Shown here: in pieces, positions 48,176-58,614 of the stretch
How the letters are laid out: each line of letters starts with the position of its first letter
Position numbering within the stretch: position 1 is the first letter of the stretch
DNA from: Excoecaria cochinchinensis
Taxonomy: Eukaryota > Streptophyta > Magnoliopsida > Malpighiales > Euphorbiaceae
Length of the DNA stretch: 64,000 nt
Reading direction: 5' to 3'
NCBI GenBank assembly: GCA_947683425.1
Contig: CANTUQ010000004.1
Location: forward strand, 32,689,001-32,753,000
The notes under the pieces: model-generated
Told to the model about the DNA's origin: nothing
The model's input: the letters and a program-made list of their open reading frames with translations, nothing else
Database searches by the model: none
Made by a program: the position numbers and the translations under genes

Positions 48176-48748
48176 TGGCTTCTATGGGTCTAAGGAAATC
48201 AAACCATCTTAGAAACCAATTTGGATAAAAACCTGAAAATTTGTGAGAAAAGTAGAAAAACCATGAATGGTTATAATTTCTGAGAAAAAAGGCCTTGAAC
48301 TAGGCGTCCTGATAATCATAGTAGCTGTACTGGTTTCGTGCTGAATATCCTGTTAAGACCTTAAAGGAATATGGTTTTAATCCCCATTCTGCCAATGTCA
48401 TAATCCTAAAATTTTTTACCTTGCTGTAGTTGATCTTGGTACAATCTTGATTATAATTGTGCTCGATTACCACGGAATCAGTGTCAAGTAAGATCATTTC
48501 ATAAAATTCTCTGGTTTTATTTGCGCATTCTTCTAGGAAATGAAAACCTTTTAAAAATATGAAATCAATTAACTTATAGAAACTTTTATTATCTATCAGG
48601 CTTTGTTCTTCTAGTTCTAAAACTTTAATAAATTGTCTACGAGGATTTAGCATATAAACTGAAGATATTAATAAACTACCTGAACTGCCTTTTCTGCAAC
48701 TATTTCTAAGGCAAACTTAGGTAAAATAACCAGTTTGAATAGTTCAAA
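48176..48748 (-). pseudogene. Inverted pararetrovirus fragment P2: leader joined to proline-rich ORF
   Basis: Minus sense: a 70-bp piece of leader (48677-48748, matching 52872-52945), about 20 bp of other sequence, then the middle of the unknown ORF (PRRQFIKVLELEEQSL to NHSWFFYFSHKFSGFYPNW, ending about 48176). The movement protein and polyprotein genes normally between leader and this ORF are missing. The junction has TTCAG on both parental sides. It sits between P1 and P3, both in plus orientation. Confidence 0.65.
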
Positions 48749-50237
48749 ATCATATAAAATATCTAATCAGAGAAATAGATGAAAAAAGGATAAAAATCCA
48801 GTTAGAAAAGGAAGAAACAAAAGAAAAAATAAAAGAAATAGAAAATTTTTTTCTAAAGATGTTTGTGCACCCATACCTAATGCATTTTGGAATAGGAAAA
48901 GTCACATTGTCAGTCTACCTTATGAAAAGGATTTTGATGAGAAAAGGATACCCACTAGATCTAAAGCTATACACATGTCAGAAGAATTAGAAAAGCTTTG
49001 TAGAAAAGAAATTCAAGATTTAAAAAATAAAGGATTAGTTAGGGAGTCTAAATCACCGTGGTCTTGTTCAGCCTTCTATGTGATGAATGAGGCAGAATTA
49101 GAAAGAGAAGCACCTAGATTAGTTATAAATTATAAACATTTAAATAAAGTCTTATAGTGGTTAAGATACCGTATCCCTAATAAAAGAGATCTATTAAAAA
49201 GATTATATAATTGAAAAATATTTTCGAAATTTGATATGAAATCAGGATTTTAGCAAATTCAAATTCAAGAAATAGATAGGTATAAAATAGGATTCAATAC
49301 TCCTTTAGGCCATTATGAGTGGAACGTAATACCTTTTGGACTAAAGAATTCCCCATCAGAATTTTAAAATATAATGAATGATATAATCAGACCAATTAAT
49401 GAATTTTCTATAGTATATATAGATGATGTTTTAATATTTTCGAATAATATTTCTCAGCATTTTAATCATTTAAAAAAATTTTATAATATTGTACATAATA
49501 GCGGGTTAGTAATTTCTCCTACTAAGATGAAATTATTTCAGGTAAAGGTAAGATTTTTAGGACATGACATAGATCAAGGAGCCATTAGACCTATAAGTAG
49601 GAGCTTAAAATTCACAGAAAAATTTCTAGACGAAATTAAAGATAAAAAACAGTTACAAAGATTTTTAGGATGTTTAAATTATGTTCATGACTTTTTTTAA
49701 GATCTAGGAAAAATCTGTCAGCCTCTTTATAATAGGTTAAAGAAAAATCCAGAACCATGGACAGGAAAACATACTTAGATAGTTAAAATGATAAAGGCAA
49801 AAGTAAAGAGTCTCCCATGTCTTAATATTCCTCATCCAGAAGCCTTTTTAATTGTAGAATTAGATGCTAGTGACATGGGATTTGGAGGAATACTTAAGCA
49901 AAAGAGAAATGATAAAGAAGAACTTGTACAATTTTATTCAGTTAGCTGGAATGAAACGCAGAAAAATTATTCTACCATTAAAAAGGAGATATTAAGCGTT
50001 GTTTCCTGCATCCTGAAATTTGAAGATGATCTTTACATTAAAAGATTTTTATTAAGAATAGATTATTTTTCTGCAAAATATATTTTAGAAAATGATGTTA
50101 AAAATTTAATTTTTAAATAAATTTTTGCAAGATGGCAAGCCCTTCTCAGCAATTTTGATTTTGAAATAGAATTTATCAAAGGACAAAATAATTGCTTACC
50201 AGATTTTCTTTCCCTTGAGTTTTTATAGGGAAAATGA
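48749..50237 (+). pseudogene. P3 RT and RNase H (C-terminal part of polyprotein)
   Basis: Begins in the protease-RT connection. RT: LCRKEIQDLKNKGLVRESKSPW, then LVINYKHLNK, FSKFDMKSGF, and the catalytic YIDD at 49416-49427 (VYIDDVLIFSNN). Thumb follows (VRFLGHDIDQGAIRP, LQRFLGCLNYVHDFF). RNase H: VELDASDMGFGGILKQKRND near 49855, and FIKGQNNCLPDFL near 50180. The end TGA (50235-50237) overlaps the next ATG. In-frame stops near 49156, 49213, 49252, 49365, 49698, 49777 and 50118, so dead, but the palm missing in M1 and M2 is present here. Confidence 0.83.
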
Positions 50238-51532
50238 GTAAAGGTAATAGGAAAGTGCTTAGTAAAGCCAGTATTTCTAATCAAGTCAATAATAATCAGA
50301 TGATCAATACTAATCAGATGATCCCACTATTACCCAATAGATTTGTAGCCCTATCACCTAGACCAAGTCCTAACACTCCTTGGTTCTCTCCATTAATTTC
50401 TTCGACTCTTATCAGACCCACTCCTCCACCTACACCTCTTAGACCTTCAGCTTTAGGGACACCTCCTACCCTTCTTAGACCTCCTACTTATTCCATAGTG
50501 GTCTCTACTCCTTCTTTTGCTTCATCATCCTCAACTCAGAAAAAGTCATCTTCAGTTTATATGCTAAATCCTCATAGACAGTTTATTAAAGTTTTAGAAC
50601 CAGAAGAACAAAGCCTGATAGATAATCAAAGTTTCTATAAGTTAATTGATTTCATATTTTCAAAAGGTTTTCATTTCCTAGAAGAATGCCCAGATAAAAC
50701 CAGAGAATTTTATGAAATGATCTTAGTTGACACTAATTCCGTGGTAATCGAGTACAATTATAATCAAGATTATACCAAGATCAACTACAACAAGGTAAAA
50801 ATTTTCAGGATTATGACATTGGCAGAATGGGGATTAAAACCTTATTCCTTTAAGGTCCTAATAGGATATTCAGCATAAAACCAGTACAGCTACTACGATT
50901 ATCAGGATACCTGGTTCAAGGCCTTTTTTCTCAGAAATTAAAACCATTCATGGTTTTTCTACTTTTCTCACAAATTTTTAGGTTTTTATCCAAATTGGTT
51001 TCTAAGATGGTTTGATATCCTTGGACCCATAGGAGCCATCTTTCCTCCACAGGTTCATCAGGGTTATATGAAATACAAAGAGCAATACCAGAACAATATC
51101 AATGATTCTTTACTCCAGTTCTGTAATGAATTTAAAATTCCTTGGATCATTACTTGGAATTATCATGTTTCTACCAACTCAGTTATCCCAATACTTTATT
51201 GAGAATATCGAGTAAAGTGGTGGGACTCTTTTCAAGAAAATAGGTCAAATATAGAAGCAGTCAGGGAAAAATTCAACAACGACAAATTTTCTTATCAAAC
51301 TCTATCTTATCAAGATAAAAGGCAAGTCCAGTCAGAATCAAATCCAAAATTCACAGCTAGCAAGCATCATCTTATTGGCCTCCTTTCCCCAGCCACGTCA
51401 GAATAAGAAGTATTGGCTATCCTTAGCCAAGCAACTTTTGAAAAAGGAAACTCTTCAACAGAAGAAGTGACCCCAGCTCCACATCATTTTGTCGATTCTC
51501 AAGATCCATATGATGACATAACAATAATGTAA
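50234..51532 (+). pseudogene. P3 proline-rich unknown ORF
   Basis: About 432 codons, ATG overlapping the RNase H stop (ATGA). Proline/threonine-rich N-terminus (residues 35-95), then PHRQFIKVLEPEEQSL, KGFHFLEECPDKTREFYEMI, MTLAEWGLKPYSFKVL, YSYYDYQDTWFKAF, HSWFFYFSHKFLGFYPNWF, GAIFPPQV and EYRVKWWDSFQE, closing with an acidic DDITIM tail. Stops interrupt at 50876, about 50940, 51199 and 51404. Colinear with 40337-41577. Aromatic-rich and conserved in both lineages, hence under selection when the virus was active. Function unknown. Confidence 0.72.
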
Positions 51533-51649
51533 AAAAAAATTCCACTAACCTTTTTTGCAGGTACCAACAGAAGAGGTTCTCCAACTCAGTAACAATTATT
51601 TAGGATACTTTCCAATTCATCAAAGCAACCAGCCTTCAGTTTCTTTATC

Positions 51650-52042
51650 ATGGCCGACAAAAACAAGAATCTTCAGACACATCTTTTAAGCGCACTATCA
51701 AAAGCTTATCAGGATAAGGATCACATTTCAATGGCCATTAGTAAGGCACTTTTGATATTCCTTCTTATCAATAAAGAACAGTTCATCAATTCCAATAATG
51801 CAAGACTCTCGAATCATCTTCTTCAGCATATATATTCAGATCACTTCATCTGAAAGGGGAGAGCCTTTTCTTCCATAAGAAAAATTAGAGAAAGCAAAAA
51901 TAAGAAACCTTTAGTTATATCTACCTCCCACTGTAATAAAACCTTAGATCTTCAACTTATATTTACCAAAGCCTGTTCATGTACTTCATATCCCTCATCA
52001 TGTAATAATTCTTCAGATTATAATACATCAGGTATATTTTAA
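51650..52042 (+). pseudogene. P3 MADK ORF with Cys-rich tail
   Basis: 130 codons from MADKNKNLQ to YNTSGIF with one stop at 51851-51853. The first 60 residues (predicted helical by composition) are largely absent from the M1 copy. The conserved tail has KIRE, PLVISTSHCNKTLDLQL, CSC and SSCN. ORF a begins 2 bp after its stop. No domain recognised. Confidence 0.55.
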
Positions 52043-52044
52043 AT

Positions 52045-52266
52045 ATGGATCATTTTGTTCATCATTTTATTAATAATTTATCTGCTTTAGATTTTTCAGA
52101 AAATCGTGAAAGGGCTTTACTCAGGCAAGAACTTTTAAGTTTAAGAGAAGTTTTAAATCAACAACATAATGAATTACATTTAGATGGATTTTGCGAATGT
52201 CATGATTTTACTTTTAAACAAATTTTAATTAATATTCTTTCATCATTTCTGCAACGTATTTCTTAA
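52045..52266 (+). CDS. P3 small ORF a (CDC-type motif)
   Basis: 73 codons, intact. HFVHHFINNLSALDFSENRE, then LLRQELLSLREVL, then HLDGFCECHDFTFK and a hydrophobic C-terminus. Cys-Glu-Cys stands where b and c have Cys-Asp-Cys. Colinear with M1 39563-39784 and with the fragment at 47383. Confidence 0.65.
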   Translation: MDHFVHHFINNLSALDFSENRERALLRQELLSLREVLNQQHNELHLDGFCECHDFTFKQILINILSSFLQRIS

Positions 52267-52282
52267 AAAAAATTATTTTAAA

Positions 52283-52591
52283 ATGTCTTTAGAAGACGTA
52301 AGCATGCATTCTAAATCCTCAGCATCACATACACCTGCAACTTCACCATCAACAACACCTATATATGAAAGTTATATCGATCATTTTATAAATTCTTTAG
52401 GAATGGTAGACTTAGAAAGTAGAGAAGCGATGTTATATCTCAAGGGAGAACTCAAAAGTCATTTAAGATTTATGAAAAATTAAATAGATATATTGCATGA
52501 TCAGGATTGTTGTGATTGTAAAAGCTATGATATTAAAAAGAGATTTATAGAAAACATGTAGATTTTTTAAATTTCAATACATGAATAATAG
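52283..52591 (+). pseudogene. P3 small ORF b
   Basis: Serine-rich start, then YIDHFINSLGMVDLES, LKGELKSHLRFM, then a stop (52481-52483) and QDCCDCKSYDIKK. A 1-bp deletion near 52558 shifts the end; the ancestral stop would overlap the ATG of ORF c at 52581 as ATGA, as in M1. Confidence 0.6.
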
Positions 52592-52814
52592 TATTAATAT
52601 AATTGATAACTTTATATCTAATATATTCCAGATTGATTTATATTTAGCAGAACAAAGGTTTTATTTAAAATCAGAATTACGAAAGTTGTTAGGATGGATA
52701 GAAGATGATTCAGTTAATATTCATTGTTAAGGATTTTGTGATTGCAAATCTTATAATAATAAGAAAAAAATTATATTAAATATGTTATATTTTCTTAAAT
52801 TTAACTATTTATAA
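52581..52814 (+). pseudogene. P3 small ORF c
   Basis: 78 codons with one stop near 52728. IIDNFISNIFQIDLYLAEQR, LKSELRKLLGWIEDD, then FCDCKSYNNKK. Ends TAA at 52812-52814, 26 bp before the primer-binding site. Confidence 0.6.
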
Positions 52815-52839
52815 AAATCATGTTCGATCCTATTCGTTT

Positions 52840-52852
52840 TGATATCAGAGCC
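52840..52852 (+). promoter_or_regulatory. Primer-binding site of P3 (tRNA-Met), genome origin
   Basis: TGATATCAGAGCC, one mismatch to TGGTATCAGAGCC. In Caulimoviridae this site marks position 1 of the circular genome and primes minus-strand synthesis by RT. Confidence 0.82.
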
Positions 52853-53103
52853 TGGGGGGAGAGGAGACAGTTTTATTTAAACTATCCAAACTGGTTATTT
52901 TACCTAAGTTTGCCTTAGAAATAGTTGCAGAAAAGATAGTTCAGGCGAGTAGGAAATGTTGGTCTACCCTGAAGGCGTGCGTTGGTCAGCCAATAGCCCA
53001 AGAGAGGCATAAGGTGGTCCCGCAACTGGGTAGTCCCGTGAATACTCTTAAGTTCAATCTTTATTGTTAATTATTTTAAGCAAATTTGGTTAAGATAGTC
53101 ATT
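52853..53103 (+). promoter_or_regulatory. P3 leader before the movement protein
   Basis: About 250 bp. The first half is AT-rich; the second (52945-53045) is GC-rich with GTTGGTC repeats, GGTGGTCCCG (53013-53022) and GGTAGTCCCG (53029-53038). The GC-rich part is the most conserved stretch between P3 and M1. A folding or packaging role is inference. Confidence 0.55.
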
Positions 53104-54172
53104 ATGAATAGGTTATCTACAATTCTCTCTGATAGAGAACCAGGATCTAGTTCTAATACTAACATTAGTAATTCCTATCCATTAGATATAAACTCTTTAC
53201 AAATTAATATAGATAAAGTTGAACAAGATTTGCATAATTGGACTATTCCTAAACAGAATATTAAGACCATATATTCCATAGGAACTTTTGATTTTATGTC
53301 TAATTATTCAATTAAAACTACTGAACAGACTTTTCCCATTAATCAAGAACGCTCTAGCATTCAGTTATTTTCAGAAGAAGTGATTAATGGTCATAGAAGA
53401 AATAAATATAGATTTTTACATATTGGTGCAGTTCAAATAGCAATCAAACCTTTATTCAGGTTAGGATTAGATGTCCCTGTCTTAATGTGTTTAAGAGATG
53501 CTAGACATTTAGACTTTTCAAATTCCTTACTTGCTATGGCAGAAACTAATTTAGCTAATGGACCAGTATATTTTAATTGTTATCCAGGTTTTACGCTTAG
53601 TTTATATGACAGACACTTAATGGATACTTTAACATTAACAGTTAAAATAAAAAAATTTAAATGTTAAAGAAGATGTTAAGGCTATAGCAATAATCTATAG
53701 GGTATATTATAAGGTTATGACCACTTCAATAAACCCTAGGTCAGTAAATTCTTTAACTAGAAATGAAACTATAATTTTTGAAGGGAATAGAGCTCACTCT
53801 AATATTCAGATACCTAAGAGATTAAAATGGGACGAAATTACTAGGTCAGCAAGATGGAACCTATAAGAGATAAGTGAACCTAGATTAATAGACTTAGATA
53901 ATTAGACCTATAGAATAATAGAACACACGGATGGATCTGTAGATATAGATTTTTTAAATACCTCCCAGACTGGAAAATAATCAGTATACTCTAATAATAG
54001 GCCTTCTACTTCAGCTAATACCATACCAAGGGCTAATTCAGCTAGAAACCTAGATATAAGAGGAATAGATTTTAGAGGAAATATACCTAGGCCCATTTAC
54101 ACAGAAGAAAATGAATCTTCAGTAAGCCCAACTAGGTCACAAATGGAAACCTTTTCTCAGTTAAATTTATAA
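53104..54172 (+). pseudogene. P3 movement protein (30K superfamily)
   Basis: ATG at 53104 (MNRLSTILS). The frame is open to 53667, covering the conserved HNWTIPKQNIKTIYSIGTFD, IGAVQIAIKPLFRLGLDVP, LRDARHLDFSNSLLAMAETN and GPVYFNCYPGFTLSLYDRH. A frameshift in an A-run at about 53655 is followed by the C-terminal third in another frame with stops near 53864, 53903 and 53980. End at 54172 by alignment to M1. The role is cell-to-cell movement through plasmodesmata; broken here. Confidence 0.8.
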
Positions 54173-54179
54173 TAAGAAA

Positions 54180-57100
54180 ATGATATTTGAAATAAACAAA
54201 GAATTTCTTAAGGCAAATCTAAAGGCAGATTATAATAAAGAAAAAAGAGAATGGTATTTTAACAATTTTTCTCAGAATGAATTAGATGAATTTAGAAAAA
54301 TTTGGTATCAAGATATGGAAAAACAAAAGGTTCATATTCCTTTATTCTTATGGTTTGAAAATTACTTTTATAATAATAATATTGACTATCCTTTTGAAAA
54401 GGAATTAAAGATGCTTAGTAAGGTAGGAAAACTATGGAACCTAGTTGACGATGAAACGGTAATCTCTATACATCCTCCGCTAGAAATTATAGTATTTAAT
54501 AAAAATGATTAGGAATACGTAGGAATACCTTTTGTATATTTAAAAAAGGAAGACTCTACAGATAAAAGGGTACAACAGATAATACTTTAAAATAACTTTA
54601 CTAATCAAACTTTAGAAACTATAGGAAATCAGCTTAATAGAATAGAATTTGTAGTACAGAAACCCTATCCGATTGAACCTAAAGCCACCAAACCATTAGT
54701 TCTAGAAGAAAAACCTTTATTTAAACCTTTCATGTTTACTGGACCTGCTCTTAGTTTAAATAAAGAAGAATCTCTATTAAGAAAAATAGAAGAAAGATTA
54801 GGAAATATTAATATTAATAGTTCTACAATAATCAAGGATAATAAACAGAAGGATAAACAAGTAGCTGTAATAAATAAGGATCAAGACTCTAATTCTGATG
54901 CAGAATCAATAGCCGAAATAGAAAACCAATTTGATCAATCTTCAGAAAAACCTTTAGAAATAAATAAGTTAAGAAGAAATGCACCATTGCCTATCACTAG
55001 GAATTTTTATACTAGACCTACTTCACAAGATACTCAATTAGAAGAAAAAGAAAATATTTATCAGGCAAGTTATGATGGGAAATCTGTTTATGAATGGAAT
55101 ATAGATGGACAATCAGAATATAGAATATTAAATATTTTACAAGAAATGACTATGGCAGCTAATGCCTATAGAACTGTAGGAAATACAGAAAGTCAAGTAG
55201 CTCAAGCTTTAATCTCAGGATTTGCTGGACAACTAAAAGGTTAGTGGGATTATTACGTAACCCACGACCAACAGCAATATATATTAAAAGATACAAAGAC
55301 TATAGTAAAAAAGGAAAACGATATGAAAACAGAAACAACAATAAATGACAGTGTTAATACTTTAATTTTTGCTATAATAAAAAGTTTCATAGGAGACCCG
55401 AGTCAGTATCAGGATAAAAATTCAAAAATATTGCAAAACCTTACACGTCCAAAATTACAAGACTTTAGGTGGTATAAGGATTTATTTTTAACTAAAGTAA
55501 TGACTAGATCTGATTGTAGTAATGCTTATTGGAAATAAAGATTTATAGCTAGTTTGCCTAAATTATTTGCTGAAAGGATTAGAAATAAATTAAAAACAGA
55601 CTATCATGATACAATTCCCTATCAAGATTTAACTTATGGGCAAATCTTAAACTATATTAATAAGGAAGGACTAGCTATATGTTCAGACATGAAACTAAAA
55701 GCTAAATTGAAAAGAGAAAATATCAAAGGAAAAAATGAATTAGGAGATTTTTGTCAACAATATGGATATGAAAGAATTAGTGCACCATCTGCCAGGGCTA
55801 AAAGAAGAAATAAAATAAAAGGAAGGTATAATCCCAGAAGAAGGACCTTTACGCCCAACATAGAGCAAGACAAGCCCAATAAGAATAAAACCTTTCCTAA
55901 GAAGAAACCCTATAGAGCCAAAAGGCTCAATAAAAGAGATATAGTAATTTGTTATAAATGTGGTACACCATGTCACTATTCTAAAAATTGTAAAATGAAA
56001 AGAAAAGTCAATAGTTTAGATGCTTCAGGATAATTAAAAGAAAAAATAATGAAATTAGTAATAAATAATTCTTCTTCAGAAACTGAAAGTAATATTTCAA
56101 ACTATTCTGAAAATGATTTAAATATAATAAGCGAAGAAAGTTATTCTAGTAGCTAAACCGAATCATGCGAATGTATAGGAACTTGTCAGTGTAATCAAAT
56201 AAAAATGCTTAATAATGAATAGAAATTTTTATTAGATATAATAGATAAGATAGACGACCCAAAAATAAAAATAAATTATTTACTTAGATTAAAAAACCTA
56301 ATAGGGCAAAGAGAGCAAAAAGATTATAGGCCATATAATTTTTCTGAAATTTGCCAAAGATTTAAACAAACTAATAAGGAATTTTCTATTCAAGATCTTC
56401 AGGAAGAAGTTAGGGGTCTAAAACAAGATATGAACATACGAAAAAGAAAAGTTCAGTTTTTAGAATAAGAAAATCTTAAAGATAATCTAAGCAAACTTTT
56501 CCTAAATAAAGAAAAAAAATAAGGCATCTACCACTTTAGTAATTAAGGAACCGAAAAATAAGGAAGAATATGTTAAAAGCATATCTAAGGTAAATTATCA
56601 AAAGTGGTATGTCAAATTAGATATAGTAATAAGTGATGATTTTCATCTTTCTACCCTTGCTTTAGTTGATGGTGGAGCGGATCAAAATTGTATTCAGGAA
56701 GGCTTAGTACCTACTAAATATTATGAAAAAACCTCAGAACGACTCAGTTCAGCTAACGGATCTAAGCTATATATTAAATATAAACTATCTAAAGTAAAAA
56801 TATGTAATAAGGGTTATTGTTATAAGACTCAGTTAATTTTAATCAAAAATTTAAATTCAAGGGTAATTTTAGGTGTGCCTTTTATAACAATGCTTTATCC
56901 ATTTCAGGTTTGTAATAATGGAATAATCACTAAAATATTAGGAAAAGAAATATTATTCGAATTTGCTTTACCAATAGTTTCCAGAGATGTTAATCAATTA
57001 AAAAATAATATTCCAGAAATTAATTTTATTAAAAATAAAAAAAATCATATAAAATATCTAATCAGAGAAATAGATGAAAAAGGATAAAAATCCAGTTAGA

Positions 57101-57218
57101 AAAGGAAGAAACAAAAGAAAAAAAAAAAAGAAATAGAAAAAACTTTTTCTAAAGATGTTTGTGCACTCATATCTAATGCATTTTGGAACAGGAAAAGTCA
57201 CATTGTCAGTCAACCTTA
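54180..57218 (+). pseudogene. P3 coat protein, protease and start of RT
   Basis: ATG at 54180, 7 bp after the movement-protein stop. N-terminal KVHIPLFLWFENYF; hinge with LFKPFMFTGPALSL and LRKIEERLGNINI; YEWNIDGQSEYRILNILQEM; capsid core KLQDFRWYKDLFLTKVMTRS; basic tract (55800-55920); zinc knuckle CYKCGTPCHYSKNC (55951 on, with Cys for the usual Gly at one position); coiled-coil-like segment; protease near 56650-56900 where the active site reads DGGADQNC (M copies: DSGADQNC). Stops at 54510, 54588, 55242, 55536, 56030 and several beyond. Truncated at 57218 by LTR C1a in the RT connection region. Confidence 0.82.
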
Positions 57219-58614
57219 TGTAACACCCCGAACACACCTTAGTCGGATTAGGGTGTAATGGAAACCGAATGTGCTAGAGATAGGGAAAGAAGTGTCAAAA
57301 AGGATACGATTGTCATTAATTCAAAAGTTTCGGCGAGTTTCGGTTAATGGTACGATTATATCATCGTGCCTTAAATGACATGAAAAGAATTATTTTTGGT
57401 AATTAAGAATGTGTCATTGGATAATCAAAATGGTTAAGTGTAGTAAAGGACGTCATCGGTATTAGGTGAAAAGTTAAGGGTATTTTGGTAATTTGCCAAA
57501 TTGTGACTTAAATAAAACAATTAAGAAGATTTGTATGCCAATGTTTTAATTAGAGATAGTTATTTGTCAAATGTATGAAGAAACAAAAGAATAAAGGACT
57601 AAATTGATATTAAACATAAAAATCTAAGTGTAACCAATAGGAGCATGACATGTGGCTCAATATAGACCAAGTATGTATGAGTATGTAAAAGGGAAAAGAA
57701 AGAATGGGGGACACGGGTTCTTTGGCTGGAAAAACTCAGAATTTTGCTTCTCCTTTTCTCTTTGTTCTTCATCTTTTAAATTGGTAAAAGAAAGAGAGAT
57801 GGAAGTTGGGAAAGCTTAAGCAAGAGTTGTTGATTTTGAGGTAAGTTTTAGGTCTTTTCTTATCTTTCTTCCTTTTCTTTGTATAAAATTTTAAGTTATG
57901 TGTTTTTGGAGGGGAAACTCATCTGAGCTGTGATGTGCTTTAATTGAGGGAATCAATTGATGCAAGTTGGAATTGGATGCAAAATGAAAGAGAAAGAAGG
58001 GATAGAAAGTAAATGAAGATAGAAGGAGTCACCACATGAGGTTTGGAAACTCTTTAATTATATATGTGAATTTGACTATGTTCATGTGTTATATGAGTTC
58101 TTTAAATGTTTTGATAATGTTATATGATGATGGTAGTGAATGTTGCTGTAGATTGTTAAGTTGTGCATGTGAATAGGATTTTTGGGTGAAAATTGTGTTA
58201 GAAAGCACTTGACCCTCCTTCGGTTATTAGACTTTATTGGGTGTTTTAGGACTCTAAATGATATAAGAATAGTACCGTTTGAAAGTTAAGACATATTACT
58301 ACAAACGTCCTAGAAATAAGCTTGGGCTAATTTTAGCTCTAAGTATCCCAAAAGTGGTCAGGAAATAGAGGTATCTCCTCTGGCCGGGTTCAAGGGACCA
58401 GCATAAGTTGTTTTGATCATATCTATTGATTTAGGTGTCGAAACGACATGAGACTTGTTCTATATTAAAGCTAACATCCTTAGGATCATTTGTTAAGAAG
58501 GACATTTGTTCTAAAAATGAGGTTTAGAGGTCAGTTCAGGCTGTTGAAGTTTGAAGTAGAAAGCAGTCTTGTGACCAGTCTGTATGAGGAATCTAAAGCG
58601 AGCTTGTAATGCCC
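57219..58614 (+). repeat. LTR C1a, 5' part
   Basis: Starts TGTAACACCCCGAACACACC exactly at the break in P3. Includes a GAGGTAAGTT splice-donor-like site (about 57839) and the conserved block (58435-58530). Interrupted at 58614 by solo LTR C1b; it resumes at 61600. No gene. Confidence 0.75.

Larger units (their letters stand above)
48749..57218 (+). mobile_element. Endogenous pararetrovirus copy P3, circularly permuted unit length
   Basis: Order: RT and RNase H, unknown ORF, MADK ORF, small ORFs a-b-c, primer site, leader, movement protein, coat protein, protease, start of RT. 48749-48922 and 57045-57218 are copies of the same 174-bp segment, so the insert is one full circle plus an overlap; unit length is then about 8.3 kb, within the range of the family. 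The right end is cut exactly by LTR C1a at 57219. It differs from M1 by perhaps 15-20% in coding regions, so it is a separate viral lineage. Confidence 0.82.
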
